A stretch of 19,079 bases of DNA, taken from assembly GCA_964609305.1 (NCBI GenBank), contig CAZSRK010000041.1, positions 1-19,079 on the forward strand, written 5' to 3'. The notes beneath the pieces are model-generated. The model was not told where the DNA came from. It made no database searches and saw nothing but the letters and a program-made list of their open reading frames with translations. Source of the DNA: CAKSXP01 sp964609305. Its GTDB lineage: Bacteria; Bacillota; Clostridia; Oscillospirales; Oscillospiraceae. A program made the translations under genes and the position numbers. Shown here piece after piece: positions 1-7,535 of this stretch; position 1 is the stretch's first letter; each line of letters opens with the position of its first letter.

Positions 1-2
1 GA

Positions 3-1778
3 ACCCCCGGCTATGCTCAGGCCACTCTGGTCTACATGGACGGCACTGAGACCACCGTTGTTGTCAATTCCATTGACGGTATTAACTCAATCGATTACCC
101 ATATTGGGATGTAGACGATGCTATTCCCACGCTGGATGACTCTACCACTGGGTTTACTGAGTATCCCAAGGATGTTAACGTTTCTGAGGAACCCGGTGCC
201 AACACCATCTTTGCGGGCTATGCCATGTATCTGGTGTACACTAATGACGACGGTACCGTTAATCTGGAAGGTTGGGAAGAGGGTACTACGAATACTGTTT
301 GGGTCGCCTATCATAACGCCGCTACCATCGATGTGGGCGGTTCCACTATAAAGGTAGACGATAATGTTGTTGCCCATGTTGACAGCAGCACCAAATTCCT
401 TGTTAAGACCGGAAACACCTATACCACCTATGAAATCAACAATCTGCCTGACTTTGCCGACGGCACCATCGAGGTATTCTGGTCTACCGACGGTACCTTC
501 ACGCAGAACGTGTACATCAAAAAGTCCATACCTCAGGCAACCTACGGCACGCATCTGTTTACCACCAGCGAGACTGTCGGACATCAGGTTGGTAACACCG
601 GCTACTACGAGATGGTAGTCTATGTGGACGGCCTGGAGCGTACCATCATTGCCGAGAAGGCCATCACCGATATTCTGGTTGAGAATCAGGGCAAGCTGTT
701 CCACGTCACATTTGACCAAACTGCCACTAGTAGCACTTACGGTTACGTCACCGATGTGAAGCTTGTCAACGAGGCCAGCGACGGGACTGACAGTGCAGAT
801 GGAGACTGCAACTACCTGTTCGGCGACGTTACGGTAGCCAACAATGCTATATATGACTCCCATTCTGCTACCAGCTACAACCTGACCGGTGCCGTTGAGG
901 TTATCTACGGTGGCAGCCAGTACGGTTCCGTGGCCGCGGCTGTGGCAGCTGGCTGTGATGTTTGGGTCGTGGATGACAGCGACAACATTACAAACCGCGC
1001 TTTCACCATCTATGTCGGCACTGAACTGAGCAATGATGGCTCTATTACCGTGGGGAGCGAAGATGCAAACAACATTGCTGACATTGCACCCTCCGACCAT
1101 ACCTACAATGTTACTCTTGACGAGCGTAACACTGACGGAACTCTGTCCATTAGCGCCAACAACAAGTATGCCTGGTATACTATTCAGGTGAATTCCGATG
1201 AGGCCATCACTTGCCGTGGCGATGAGTCCAATACCGTGACCGTTTCTCTAGACGACACGGTGACCGTCACTGTATATCCCGAGGATGGTAGCGGTGCCGA
1301 GACGTGGACAATCAATGTCAACGCGTATGTCAAGATTGCCAATGCGATCACCACTATTAAGTCCAGCGGTGGCAGTGTTACCTTAGGTGGCGCTGAATCC
1401 CCAATGGCCATGTACAGCAACTTTGATATGGCCATAGCAAACGCTGTTTCGCTGACTCGCAGTGATGTGAAAGAGATTGCCGTCCATGCAAACAACAGCG
1501 TGGTCGTTGCAGACGTATCTTCCGCCGATGTGGGGACGTATCCGGGATTTGTCGCTAAGTCTCACCGCTTCACTGATAGCGCTAATGTCACGGAGACCAC
1601 GTTCGATGGTGCGGCCGGTGATCTTTACTTTAATGACGGAGTGTCCGCAGGTATAGGTAGTATTAGCACTTGGAATCTTACCGATTACTATGTCATCCGT
1701 ATGAATGTACGCGATTTGGACAATGTTGATACTCCTAACGAGAGTGAATATGTCTACTTCGCATTTCAGGTAAAATAA
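3..1778 (+). CDS. Large secreted/surface beta-rich protein, C-terminal part (5' end outside window)
   Basis: The reading frame is open from the first complete codon at base 3, and the first ATG (base 36) has no ribosome binding site, so this is the end of a longer gene. The visible part (about 590 residues) is rich in Thr, Asp, Asn, Val, Gly and Tyr, almost lacks Cys and Lys clusters, and alternates polar and hydrophobic residues as in stacked beta-sandwich domains. A segment encoded at about 1100-1330, ending in WTINVNAY, resembles cadherin-like/Ig-like repeats of bacterial surface proteins. No SLH, sortase or membrane anchor is visible, so any anchor must lie upstream. Codons ending in T (GGT, GTT, ACT, GCT) are far commoner than in neighbouring genes, which suggests high expression or a different origin. 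Family: S-layer or adhesin-like; the function is not recognised. A terminator follows directly. Confidence 0.75.
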   Translation, partial: TPGYAQATLVYMDGTETTVVVNSIDGINSIDYPYWDVDDAIPTLDDSTTGFTEYPKDVNVSEEPGANTIFAGYAMYLVYTNDDGTVNLEGWEEGTTNTVWVAYHNAATIDVGGSTIKVDDNVVAHVDSSTKFLVKTGNTYTTYEINNLPDFADGTIEVFWSTDGTFTQNVYIKKSIPQATYGTHLFTTSETVGHQVGNTGYYEMVVYVDGLERTIIAEKAITDILVENQGKLFHVTFDQTATSSTYGYVTDVKLVNEASDGTDSADGDCNYLFGDVTVANNAIYDSHSATSYNLTGAVEVIYGGSQYGSVAAAVAAGCDVWVVDDSDNITNRAFTIYVGTELSNDGSITVGSEDANNIADIAPSDHTYNVTLDERNTDGTLSISANNKYAWYTIQVNSDEAITCRGDESNTVTVSLDDTVTVTVYPEDGSGAETWTINVNAYVKIANAITTIKSSGGSVTLGGAESPMAMYSNFDMAIANAVSLTRSDVKEIAVHANNSVVVADVSSADVGTYPGFVAKSHRFTDSANVTETTFDGAAGDLYFNDGVSAGIGSISTWNLTDYYVIRMNVRDLDNVDTPNESEYVYFAFQVK

Positions 1779-1794
1779 TCCGCCTGGAAACATC

Positions 1795-1814
1795 AAATAA
1801 CGTTAAATAACGTT
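1795..1814. repeat. Two tandem copies of a 10-bp unit
   Basis: AAATAACGTT occurs twice head to tail just after the stop of the surface-protein gene and before its terminator. It may be incidental. Confidence 0.5.
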
Positions 1815-1815
1815 C

Positions 1816-1847
1816 CCATCCCCGGCCTGTCCGGGGATGGTTTTTTT
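1816..1847 (+). terminator. Intrinsic terminator of the surface-protein gene
   Basis: A perfect 10-bp stem (CCATCCCCGG / CCGGGGATGG) with a 5-nt loop is followed at once by seven T residues, 38 bases after the stop codon. Confidence 0.9.
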
Positions 1848-1875
1848 CCGCCTTTCCATGCCAATGGTAAAATAA

Positions 1876-1905
1876 AAAACGGACGTTCGAATGAACGTCC
1901 GTTTT
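1876..1905 (-). terminator. Terminator of the rplJ-rplL operon (bidirectional shape)
   Basis: A perfect 13-bp stem closes a GAAT loop, with A-run on the left and T-run on the right. It lies 20 bases past the rplL stop, so its main job is probably to end rplJL transcription on the minus strand; it can also back up the plus-strand terminator at 1816-1847. Confidence 0.88.
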
Positions 1906-1924
1906 CGTTTCATGGCGTATCCGC

Positions 1925-2299
1925 TTACTTGAGCTCGACCTTCGCGCCGACAGCCTCGAGCTTGGTCTTGAGCTCCTCCGCCTCTTCCTTGGAGACAGCC
2001 TCCTTGAGCTTGGCGGGGATGGCTTCGACGAGAGCCTTCGCATCGGCAAGGCCGAGGCCGGTGATGCCGCGGACTTCCTTGATGACCTTGATCTTCTCTG
2101 CACCGAAATCGGTCATGACGACGTCGAACTCGGTCTTTTCCTCAGCGGGAGCTGCAGCGGCGGCGCCGGCAGCGGGAGCCGCAACGGCGGCGGCGGAAAC
2201 GCCGAACTCCTCCTCAAGCGCGTGCACGAGCTCGGCAAGCTCGAGAACGGAGAGGGCCTTGACTTCTTCGATCATAGCGGTAACTTTTTCGCTGGCCAT
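1925..2299 (-). CDS. rplL: 50S ribosomal protein L7/L12
   Basis: This 124-residue protein forms the mobile stalk of the large ribosomal subunit; dimers bind the C-terminal helix of L10 and recruit translation GTPases. The N-terminal dimerisation domain (about residues 1-35, with LELAELVHALEEEFGV) is followed by an Ala/Pro-rich hinge (about 36-54). The C-terminal domain (about 55-124) carries the conserved EKTEFDVV, KIKVIKEVR and GLGLADAKALVE motifs. Length is normal. The ATG is preceded by AGGAGG at 8-nt spacing. It lies 48 nt downstream of rplJ and ends at a strong terminator, so rpoB, the usual next gene, is not attached. Function is certain. Confidence 0.98.
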   Translation of the reverse strand: MASEKVTAMIEEVKALSVLELAELVHALEEEFGVSAAAVAAPAAGAAAAAPAEEKTEFDVVMTDFGAEKIKVIKEVRGITGLGLADAKALVEAIPAKLKEAVSKEEAEELKTKLEAVGAKVELK

Positions 2300-2347
2300 T
2301 TTAATATCCTCCTAATTTACAGAAAAATAATATGTGTTTGCCCCGAC

Positions 2348-2884
2348 TTACTCGGCGGCAGCTTCGGTTTCCTCAGCCGGAAGGGAGCCGCCCTTCTGCT
2401 CGAGGATCTGGCCAAGGCAAACGGCCAGAGTGGTGATGGGTGCAAGCATGGTTCCAAGGACCTTGGCGTAGAGCGCATCCTTGGAAGAGAGCGCGGCGAT
2501 CTCTGAGATCTCCTGCCCGGAAAGGACCTGTCCATCCATGAAAGCGGCCTTGATGTTGAACTTGTCGTTCATCTTCGAGGCATAGTCGCTCAGGATACGG
2601 ATAGGCGCGATGGGGTCACCGGCGCTGGTGGCAAGGGAGGTCGTTCCGTTGAGGACGGAGTCGATCTCTTTGAAACCGACCTTGTCGATGGCGAAGCGGA
2701 CGAGAGTGTTCTTGACGACGGTGTATTCAACGCCGTTCTCACGCAGCTCTCGGCGCAGAGCGTTATCCTCCGCCACGGTGATGCCCTTGTAATCGACAAG
2801 GACGCCAGAGCTGGCATTCTGAATACGTTCCGCCAGTGCTTCAACTATCGCCTGCTTCTCGCTTAGAACTTTTGCGTTCGGCAT
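2348..2884 (-). CDS. rplJ: 50S ribosomal protein L10
   Basis: The 178-residue protein is the base of the L7/L12 stalk. Its N-terminal domain binds 23S rRNA with L11, and its C-terminal helix carries the L12 dimers. Family features are visible: VLSEKQAIVEALAERI at the N terminus, the VDYKGITVAEDNALRRELRE segment (about residues 34-53), and the VVKNTLVRFAI segment (about 57-67). The C terminus is acidic and Ala-rich. Start: ATG preceded by GGAGGTG at about 8-9 nt. It is the first gene of a two-gene operon. rplK-rplA, normally upstream, are absent: the next gene upstream is a divergent lipoprotein. L10-L12 is expected to repress through the leader described separately. Confidence 0.98.
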   Translation of the reverse strand: MPNAKVLSEKQAIVEALAERIQNASSGVLVDYKGITVAEDNALRRELRENGVEYTVVKNTLVRFAIDKVGFKEIDSVLNGTTSLATSAGDPIAPIRILSDYASKMNDKFNIKAAFMDGQVLSGQEISEIAALSSKDALYAKVLGTMLAPITTLAVCLGQILEQKGGSLPAEETEAAAE

Positions 2885-3039
2885 GGGATTGATTCACCTC
2901 CGGGATGATATTCGCGCCCAAAAAGAAAAACGCCTTTGCGCGCAAAGGCACAAAGACGGATAAGCTGTCTAAATCATCGGATGTAGAGCAGTCCTCGGCA
3001 GGATTTACGGCTTTTGGCCACCTGCTGTCTTTGGAGCGC
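2885..3039 (-). ncRNA. L10-type ribosomal protein leader with transcription attenuator
   Basis: The 5' untranslated RNA of rplJL is about 155 nt. Near its start it has CAAAGACAGCAGGTGGC and later CCTGCCGAGGA, which resemble the conserved L10-leader internal-loop sequences. CAAAGAC (3027-3033) can pair with GTCTTTG (2951-2957), closing the leader domain. Just downstream lies a terminator-like hairpin (2932-2949, GCCTTTG/CAAAGGC) followed by GTTTTTCTTTTT. In Bacillus subtilis the L10-L12 complex regulates rplJL by leader attenuation, and the arrangement here fits that mechanism. The match was judged by eye, not with a covariance model. Confidence 0.75.
2917..2949 (-). terminator. Attenuator hairpin inside the rplJL leader
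   Basis: The 7-bp stem with a CGCG loop (an 18-nt palindrome) followed on the minus strand by GTTTTTCTTTTT lies about 35 nt before the rplJ ATG. This is an intrinsic terminator shape placed inside a leader, so it probably sets how much RNA reaches rplJ. Confidence 0.72.
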
Positions 3040-3045
3040 CTAGAT

Positions 3046-3074
3046 ATACTATCAAATGCATCCGGTTTTGTCAA
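3046..3074 (-). promoter_or_regulatory. Sigma-A promoter of rplJL
   Basis: On the minus strand TTGACA (3069-3074), a 17-nt spacer and TAGTAT (3046-3051) make a near-consensus promoter. The start point is expected near 3039. Confidence 0.85.
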
Positions 3075-3187
3075 GATTTTTTTACGGGCTGGCGATTATG
3101 TGGGGAATTGCTTGCAGGGCAAATTTGACAAAATTTTCAGGCATTTTTAGCATGTTATACGAATATAGCAAATTGCACAAAATTGCC

Positions 3188-3216
3188 TTGTAAAAATTAC
3201 GTATATATTATATAAT
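3188..3216 (+). promoter_or_regulatory. Probable promoter of the split lipoprotein gene
   Basis: TTGTAA (3188-3193), a 17-nt spacer and a perfect TATAAT (3211-3216) lie 87 bases before the ATG at 3303. This promoter diverges from the rplJL promoter about 115 bases away. Confidence 0.6.
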
Positions 3217-3302
3217 AATGCCAAATCATGGCTCCGCAAACTATTATAGTCTTGCCCGAAACCCGATTTGAGAAAAACTATTGCGCACAAAGGAGTAACA
3301 AC

Positions 3303-4536
3303 ATGAAAAACGCGATTGCCGCGGCGCTTTGCGTCTTTTTGCTGTTATCCTCCGCCTGCTCGGAAACAACGGAGGAACCGGGCGCGGAAAGCTCCGCGCC
3401 TGTCCTGACGGAGGAGCCGTCGCCGACCGGCGAGCCTGTTCAGATCACGCCTGAAACTCCAGCGCAGGAAGTCGGGGAGACGCCCTTCGAGCCGGAGTTT
3501 GTGTCGGCGGAGGAAGCCTGGGGCAATGTTGAGTCAATTGTCTTTTACATAGGAGATATCGGGATTCCTCTGGAAATCACAGCCTCCGGTGATATGCTCT
3601 GCATGTGGAATGATGAGTTTTATATCTTTGACGAAAATGCCCACGCTGAACTGAGGATATTCAATATCTACAGCCATGAGGAAACGCTCATTCAGGAATT
3701 TGAGGCTCCCTGGTCTGTATATCCCAATGCCTGCATAAATGACGATTGGGTCATTTACACAGTTCACAGCGTTAACAACCCCCCAGCATTTACCAAATAT
3801 ATATATTTATGATCGGAACACAGGCACATCGACGTTGTTTTATGAGCCGACGGTCGAGGGGACCGTCCCCTATCCCGCGTTGAATGGGAATAAGATGCTC
3901 TTGGCGAAATATGATGGATACGATGAGGATGGGGCTCTGCGCGTCACCTGTTATGAATATGACCTGACCACAGGGGAACAGACACTGGCCATCGAGAACG
4001 CTACCCGCCCTGTCTATGGGGATGATGGCAGCATTTATGTTATGGGGCCGGACCCTGAGGGTTGGGAGCAGGGGCTTAGCCGGATATGCAAATATGTTGA
4101 TGGAGAGCTGATCCCTCTCATGACCGAGGGAAAGAGCATCTACATGGCGCCCATGTATGCCGGCGGGGAGGATTTTCTCTTTATTGCAACGAACCCCAAC
4201 CGCTCCTATTGGATTGGCAGCCTCTACCTGCTGGAAGATGGCGAGCTTACCATGCTTTTTGAGGGCGGCGGGAACATAACCGGTCCCAACTATAACAACG
4301 CCACTGCCAGCAGCCGTATGTTCCAGTGGCGATGCAGTCAGGGGGGCTATGCCTATGACCGGCTGCTCGACAAGTGGATCAAGCTGTCCGATCCATTAGG
4401 CTTATGCCTGAACACGGAGGATTTCTTTGGCTGGGCGTATGAGATGGATACGGAGGATGAACTCAACCCCAACTATTATTATAACTGCGAGTTTGTGCTG
4501 TACAGAGTAGAGGATCTTCCTGTGCCCACGCCATAA
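3303..4536 (+). pseudogene. Lipoprotein with beta-propeller-like body, split by a +1 shift at a C6 run
   Basis: The ATG at 3303 follows AAAGGAG. It opens a lipoprotein signal peptide (MKNAIAAALCVFLLLSSACS; lipobox SSAC, Cys19) and then a Pro/Glu/Thr-rich linker typical of Gram-positive lipoproteins. The frame continues to a stop at 3812. The homology-like body carries on in the +1 frame from about 3784 to 4536. Removing one C from the six at 3779-3784 gives one continuous protein of about 410 residues, in which DDWVIYTVH is followed by NIYIYDRNTGTSTLFYE. Repeats of the type IYDRNTG... YEYDLTTGEQ... RICKYVDGEL... LYLLEDGEL suggest beta-propeller blades of the TolB/DUF5050 kind. The function is unknown. 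The break may be real, phase variable or a sequencing error, since both halves still look conserved. Confidence 0.75.
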
Positions 4537-4701
4537 GACCCCGCGGCGGAGAGAGCTGCTCATTACTTTGATAAATATATTCAAAACTGATTGAAAAATG
4601 CCTTTAACAGAGGGGAGGGCGATCCCAATATCCTCTACAGTTAGAACCTGAAAGAGACATGACGGAAACAGAGCGAAGCGGTTTTTTGAAAGGATGGAAC
4701 C

Positions 4702-6087
4702 ATGAAAACCAGCTACATAAAGACGGCGCTCGTCCTGCCGGCGCTGATAATCGCAGGGCTGATACTATCGGGCGCCTGCGCCACGGCGCCGGCGGAGGAA
4801 CTCCCCTCTCCGACAGCTCAGACGCAACCGGAGGAGGTACAGATACTCCCGACTGCACCCACACTCAGTGCCGACGAAGATGCACTGGAGACGTCCGTCG
4901 ACGGGAAAACCGAGCTCTACATTGCCTCCGTTGTCAATCAGTACGAAACGGGCATGACCTATATAATAAACGATTTTAACGAGAGCAGTGACGAATACAG
5001 GCTGGTCATAAAGGATTACAGCGACGGCGGTGAGCTCGATTTTGAGGCCGCGCTGACGCGCCTTAACGTCGATATAGGAAGCGGGAACTGTCCTGACCTG
5101 ATACTCTTTACCGGCGGACTTAGCCCGTACACGTTCTACAGGCGCAGCTATCTTGCCGACCTGCTGCCCTATCTCGACACCGACGGCGGGATAAGCCGGG
5201 AGGACCTCTCGGTGCTGGAACCGTTTCTCATCGACGGCAGGCTGTACTATATCTCGCAGGGCTTCAATCTAGAGACCGGCGTCGGCGATTACTCCGTCTT
5301 CGGCGAGAGATACGGCTGGACACTCAGTGAGTATTTTGAGCTTGAGGCCGCGATGCCCGACGGCTGTGAGATGCTCTACAATATCACGGCGGAGTCGTTT
5401 ATCGAATACATATCCGAAAGATACCTCCGAACAGCTATCGACTGGGATTCCGGCATCTGCGACTTTGACAACGACACATTCATATCTATCCTTGAGGCCG
5501 GTATGCGGATTCAGGAAAACCCCGAGCCCACCGACCCGAACAGTATGGATTTTACATACGGCCCCGTACGGGTCGCTGAGGGAACGCTTGTGATGGCGCT
5601 GACCTGGGTGGACAACGTCGGAAAGCTGGCCTTCGAGGAGATGATGGCGGGCCGGGATTTGAGCTATATCGGCTGGCCCACCGTCGACGGAAGCTGCGGT
5701 TCCGACATATACCCGTATAAAACCGTCGCTGCTTTCTCGACAAGCGCACATATTGAGGGCTGCTGGGAGTTTATCGAGTTCATGCTGCTAAACTACCCGA
5801 TGGACGGCAGCAACAGATATATGCCTATGTACAGACCCATGCTTGAGCAGCAGCTCGAAAACGCAAAAACCGTGGCTCCCGATGGCGGTGCCGTCATGGA
5901 CGAGGGGGATGTTGAGCAGTTTTGGGCGCTGCTTGACGAGGTTGAAAACGTCGCCCTCTACGACGAAACGGTGCTCGGTATAATCGCCGAGGAGGCGGCG
6001 GTATTTCTCGCCGGCGACTGTGACGCCGCAAAGGCCGCAGAAAGCGTGCAGTCGCGCGTGAGCCTCTATATCGGCGAACAGAGCTGA
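4702..6087 (+). CDS. Extracellular solute-binding lipoprotein (ABC transporter type)
   Basis: The 461-residue protein starts at an ATG with GAAAGGATGG just upstream. The signal peptide ends in lipobox LSGAC (Cys26) and is followed by a Pro/Glu/Thr linker (about 27-60). The mature part has the pattern of family-1 (sugar-type) binding proteins: TGMTYIINDFNESSDEYRLVI, then a PDLILF segment. A DLLPYL segment, a hinge-like region and a C-terminal AESVQSRVSLYIGEQ follow. The expected role is to capture a sugar or other small solute outside the membrane, but no permease or ATPase gene is nearby, so it is an orphan component or a sensor. It sits between two lipoprotein genes that are both interrupted. 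The ligand cannot be told from sequence. Confidence 0.85.
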   Translation: MKTSYIKTALVLPALIIAGLILSGACATAPAEELPSPTAQTQPEEVQILPTAPTLSADEDALETSVDGKTELYIASVVNQYETGMTYIINDFNESSDEYRLVIKDYSDGGELDFEAALTRLNVDIGSGNCPDLILFTGGLSPYTFYRRSYLADLLPYLDTDGGISREDLSVLEPFLIDGRLYYISQGFNLETGVGDYSVFGERYGWTLSEYFELEAAMPDGCEMLYNITAESFIEYISERYLRTAIDWDSGICDFDNDTFISILEAGMRIQENPEPTDPNSMDFTYGPVRVAEGTLVMALTWVDNVGKLAFEEMMAGRDLSYIGWPTVDGSCGSDIYPYKTVAAFSTSAHIEGCWEFIEFMLLNYPMDGSNRYMPMYRPMLEQQLENAKTVAPDGGAVMDEGDVEQFWALLDEVENVALYDETVLGIIAEEAAVFLAGDCDAAKAAESVQSRVSLYIGEQS

Positions 6088-6407
6088 AACGAAAGGGGCG
6101 CAATATGGGCGCGTTTTCAGGGGATGTGTCCTCATATGCCGTTCATCGTTATGGGCCTTTTCTCCTTTGAAAAAACTGTTGCCGGTAGATGGCCGGCCGG
6201 ACTGTCGCACATCGGCCGAGGGGCCTTTCCTCGATGACCTCGCCGCGCTGCTCTGCGGCGCCGCCGGAATACTCACCGTCCCCGCATTCATCACACAGGC
6301 GGTCGGGAACCTCGTCTTTCTCTCGGACCTGAGCACGTTCCGCAACAGGTACCGCGGCCTCCCCACCTGAAATTGCGCCGGGGAATATTTTACGAAAAAC
6401 TGGATAA
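6088..6407. other. GC-rich stretch of uncertain content between lipoprotein genes
   Basis: About 320 bases without a convincing gene. A TTG-started frame of 67 codons (6167-6370) encodes a moderately hydrophobic peptide ending in FRNRYRGLPT, but it lacks a ribosome binding site. The opposite strand is also open through this part and into the upstream gene. The stretch is much richer in GC than the AT-rich promoter region that follows and contains GGCCGGCCGG-type palindromes. It could be a gene remnant, a repeated intergenic element or a structured RNA. I do not recognise it. Confidence 0.35.
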
Positions 6408-6447
6408 TTTTTGTAAGATCCTCTGAATATAGATTTTCTTACAAAAA
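6408..6447. promoter_or_regulatory. Inverted repeat next to a promoter, candidate operator
   Basis: TTTTTGTAAG (6408-6417) and its exact complement CTTACAAAAA (6438-6447) flank 20 bases and end 3 bases before the -35 box at 6451. The position fits a repressor or activator site. Confidence 0.45.
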
Positions 6448-6450
6448 ATC

Positions 6451-6479
6451 TTGATTTTAAGGTAATTTTTTCTTATAGT
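6451..6479 (+). promoter_or_regulatory. Probable promoter of the disrupted lipoprotein gene
   Basis: TTGATT (6451-6456), a 17-nt spacer and TATAGT (6474-6479) lie in an AT-rich stretch upstream of the short reading frame at 6559. Confidence 0.55.
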
Positions 6480-6558
6480 TTTAACAAAGAGCGCCGACAG
6501 TTTATTCGGTATACTTTATATAACACAGTTTGGAATGTTCGGGAAGGAGGCGATACCA

Positions 6559-6600
6559 ATGCCCTTCCGCGTAGTTTTATTAATGAAATCAACACCATAG
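6559..6600 (+). CDS. Possible 13-residue leader peptide
   Basis: AAGGAGG sits 8-9 nt before an ATG that encodes MPFRVVLLMKSTP and then TAG. The stop codon abuts the AGGAGG of the next start (ATG 6609), an arrangement that allows translational coupling. The strong ribosome binding site is the only evidence that it is translated. It could instead be a remnant of a gene that once began here. Confidence 0.4.
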   Translation: MPFRVVLLMKSTP

Positions 6601-6608
6601 GAGGTGAT

Positions 6609-7346
6609 ATGCGATTAAGATTGCGGCTATAAAAGTTGTGATTATATTATTATCCCTGGCGACACTTACGTTCGTGGGCGCGTGCGGAGGCACTGGAGAA
6701 GTTGCTGAACCGGCAGAGCCGACGGACGGCTCAGGAGCTCGAGGATACAACGGAGCACGACCACGAGGCGGATTTCAGTGCTTTTATCGGCGCGGACTAT
6801 GAGCCCGGGGCAGAGGACACGATGCTCGAATATGATTTCGAGGAGCTTATCGTGCAAAGCGACGGACTGTTTGCCTTCCCCGATCTCGACTGGGACAGCG
6901 ACTTTTCCATGCTGGCGGAGCATTTCGGCGTGTCGAAGATGCCGGAATATCCCGAGGTTGACCCCGAGCTGTGGCTGAGTATAAGCTGCGGCGGCGAGCA
7001 AATCCTCGCGGTGCCCTATTTCTCCGTGAACGAGCAAAGCTCAATCAAACAGTGCCAGATCATGGTCGAGGAAAACTACTTTGACACGGCACAGATGCAG
7101 GAGACATTCGACCTGCTGCTGGAGAGTGCGCAGACTCAGCTTGGCCAGCCCGTGGAGGACAGCCTAGAGGACGGATCGGAAAATATGTACTTCTGGCGCT
7201 GGCAGAGCCAGCTCGAGGACTTTCACACTGCTGCGCAGTGTGAAAGTCCTCGCTGCGCTCGCCGCACGCCTTGCCCGGCAAGGCTTTGCGGGACATTCGA
7301 TCCTATTCGAGGCGGGCTAACGCCCCCTCGAGCTCCCCCATTGTAG
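6609..7346 (+). pseudogene. Lipoprotein gene with two frame changes, 3' end overlapping a foldback repeat
   Basis: AGGAGG is followed by ATG at 6609, but that frame reads only seven codons (MRLRLRL). The signal peptide lies in another frame from about 6614 (IKIAAIKVVIILLSLATLT, then lipobox FVGAC and a GEVAEPAEPTDG linker). The body returns to the first frame from about 6730 (LEDTTEHDHEADFSAFIGAD onward). The body is acidic, about 160 residues, ends near YFWRWQSQ, and is not a recognised family. The final 45 codons are translated from the hairpin-rich repeat at 7214-7331 and are unlikely to be original protein. An ATT start at 6614 has ideal spacing to the AGGAGG, so only the second shift would then be needed. 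The gene looks decayed or the read is faulty. Confidence 0.65.
7214..7331. repeat. Compact foldback element with three hairpins
   Basis: The element begins with a perfect 17-bp inverted repeat (7214-7230 and 7236-7252, loop CTGCG). This is followed by a 7-bp hairpin (7268-7274/7278-7284) and a hairpin with stems TCGAGG/CCTCGA and GGGC/GCCC around TAAC (7307-7331). Because the first hairpin is palindromic, both strands encode the same EDFHTA-QCESPR phrase. The size and structure resemble small non-autonomous palindromic repeats (REP/MITE-like). It replaces the end of the upstream lipoprotein gene. No transposase or clear target duplication is visible here, and copy number cannot be judged from one copy. 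Confidence 0.65.
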
Positions 7347-7388
7347 CGCGGCTCTTTTACTTGCGGAAACAGTTTTTCGACAGGCTCT

Positions 7389-7416
7389 GCGGCGTGACCT
7401 AAGTCACGCCGCTTTT
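7389..7416 (+). terminator. Intrinsic terminator
   Basis: A perfect 10-bp stem GCGGCGTGAC/GTCACGCCGC with a CTAA loop is followed by TTTTATTTT. It closes the lipoprotein region and isolates the next gene. Confidence 0.88.
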
Positions 7417-7464
7417 ATTTTGTCGTATATTTTTTTGCCGTATATTTTTGTATTCATATTGTTG

Positions 7465-7492
7465 TTGACTCGCGGCTGTTTATTAATATATA
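7465..7492 (+). promoter_or_regulatory. Probable promoter of the SLH/transpeptidase gene
   Basis: TTGACT (7465-7470), a 16-nt spacer and TATATA (7487-7492) lie 43 bases before the ATG at 7536. An 11-base sequence CGTATATTTTT is repeated at 7424 and 7440 just upstream. Confidence 0.5.
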
Positions 7493-7535
7493 TTTATAAC
7501 TAGAAAATTTAAGATCAGAATGCAGAAGAAAAAAC

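Noticed and set aside
36..38. ATG at 36 as the start of the surface protein
   Set aside because: The same frame is open to the window edge and no ribosome binding site precedes the ATG.
87..1100. 337-codon minus-strand frame
   Set aside because: Lies opposite the surface protein; no family motif and no start signal.
3774..3790. Programmed +1 frameshift at CCCCCC
   Set aside because: Possible in principle, but there is no rare codon, stop codon or RNA structure at the site that would support it; mutation or read error is simpler.
6167..6370. 67-codon frame as a gene
   Set aside because: TTG start without ribosome binding site, open opposite strand, no recognised domain; kept only as an unexplained stretch.
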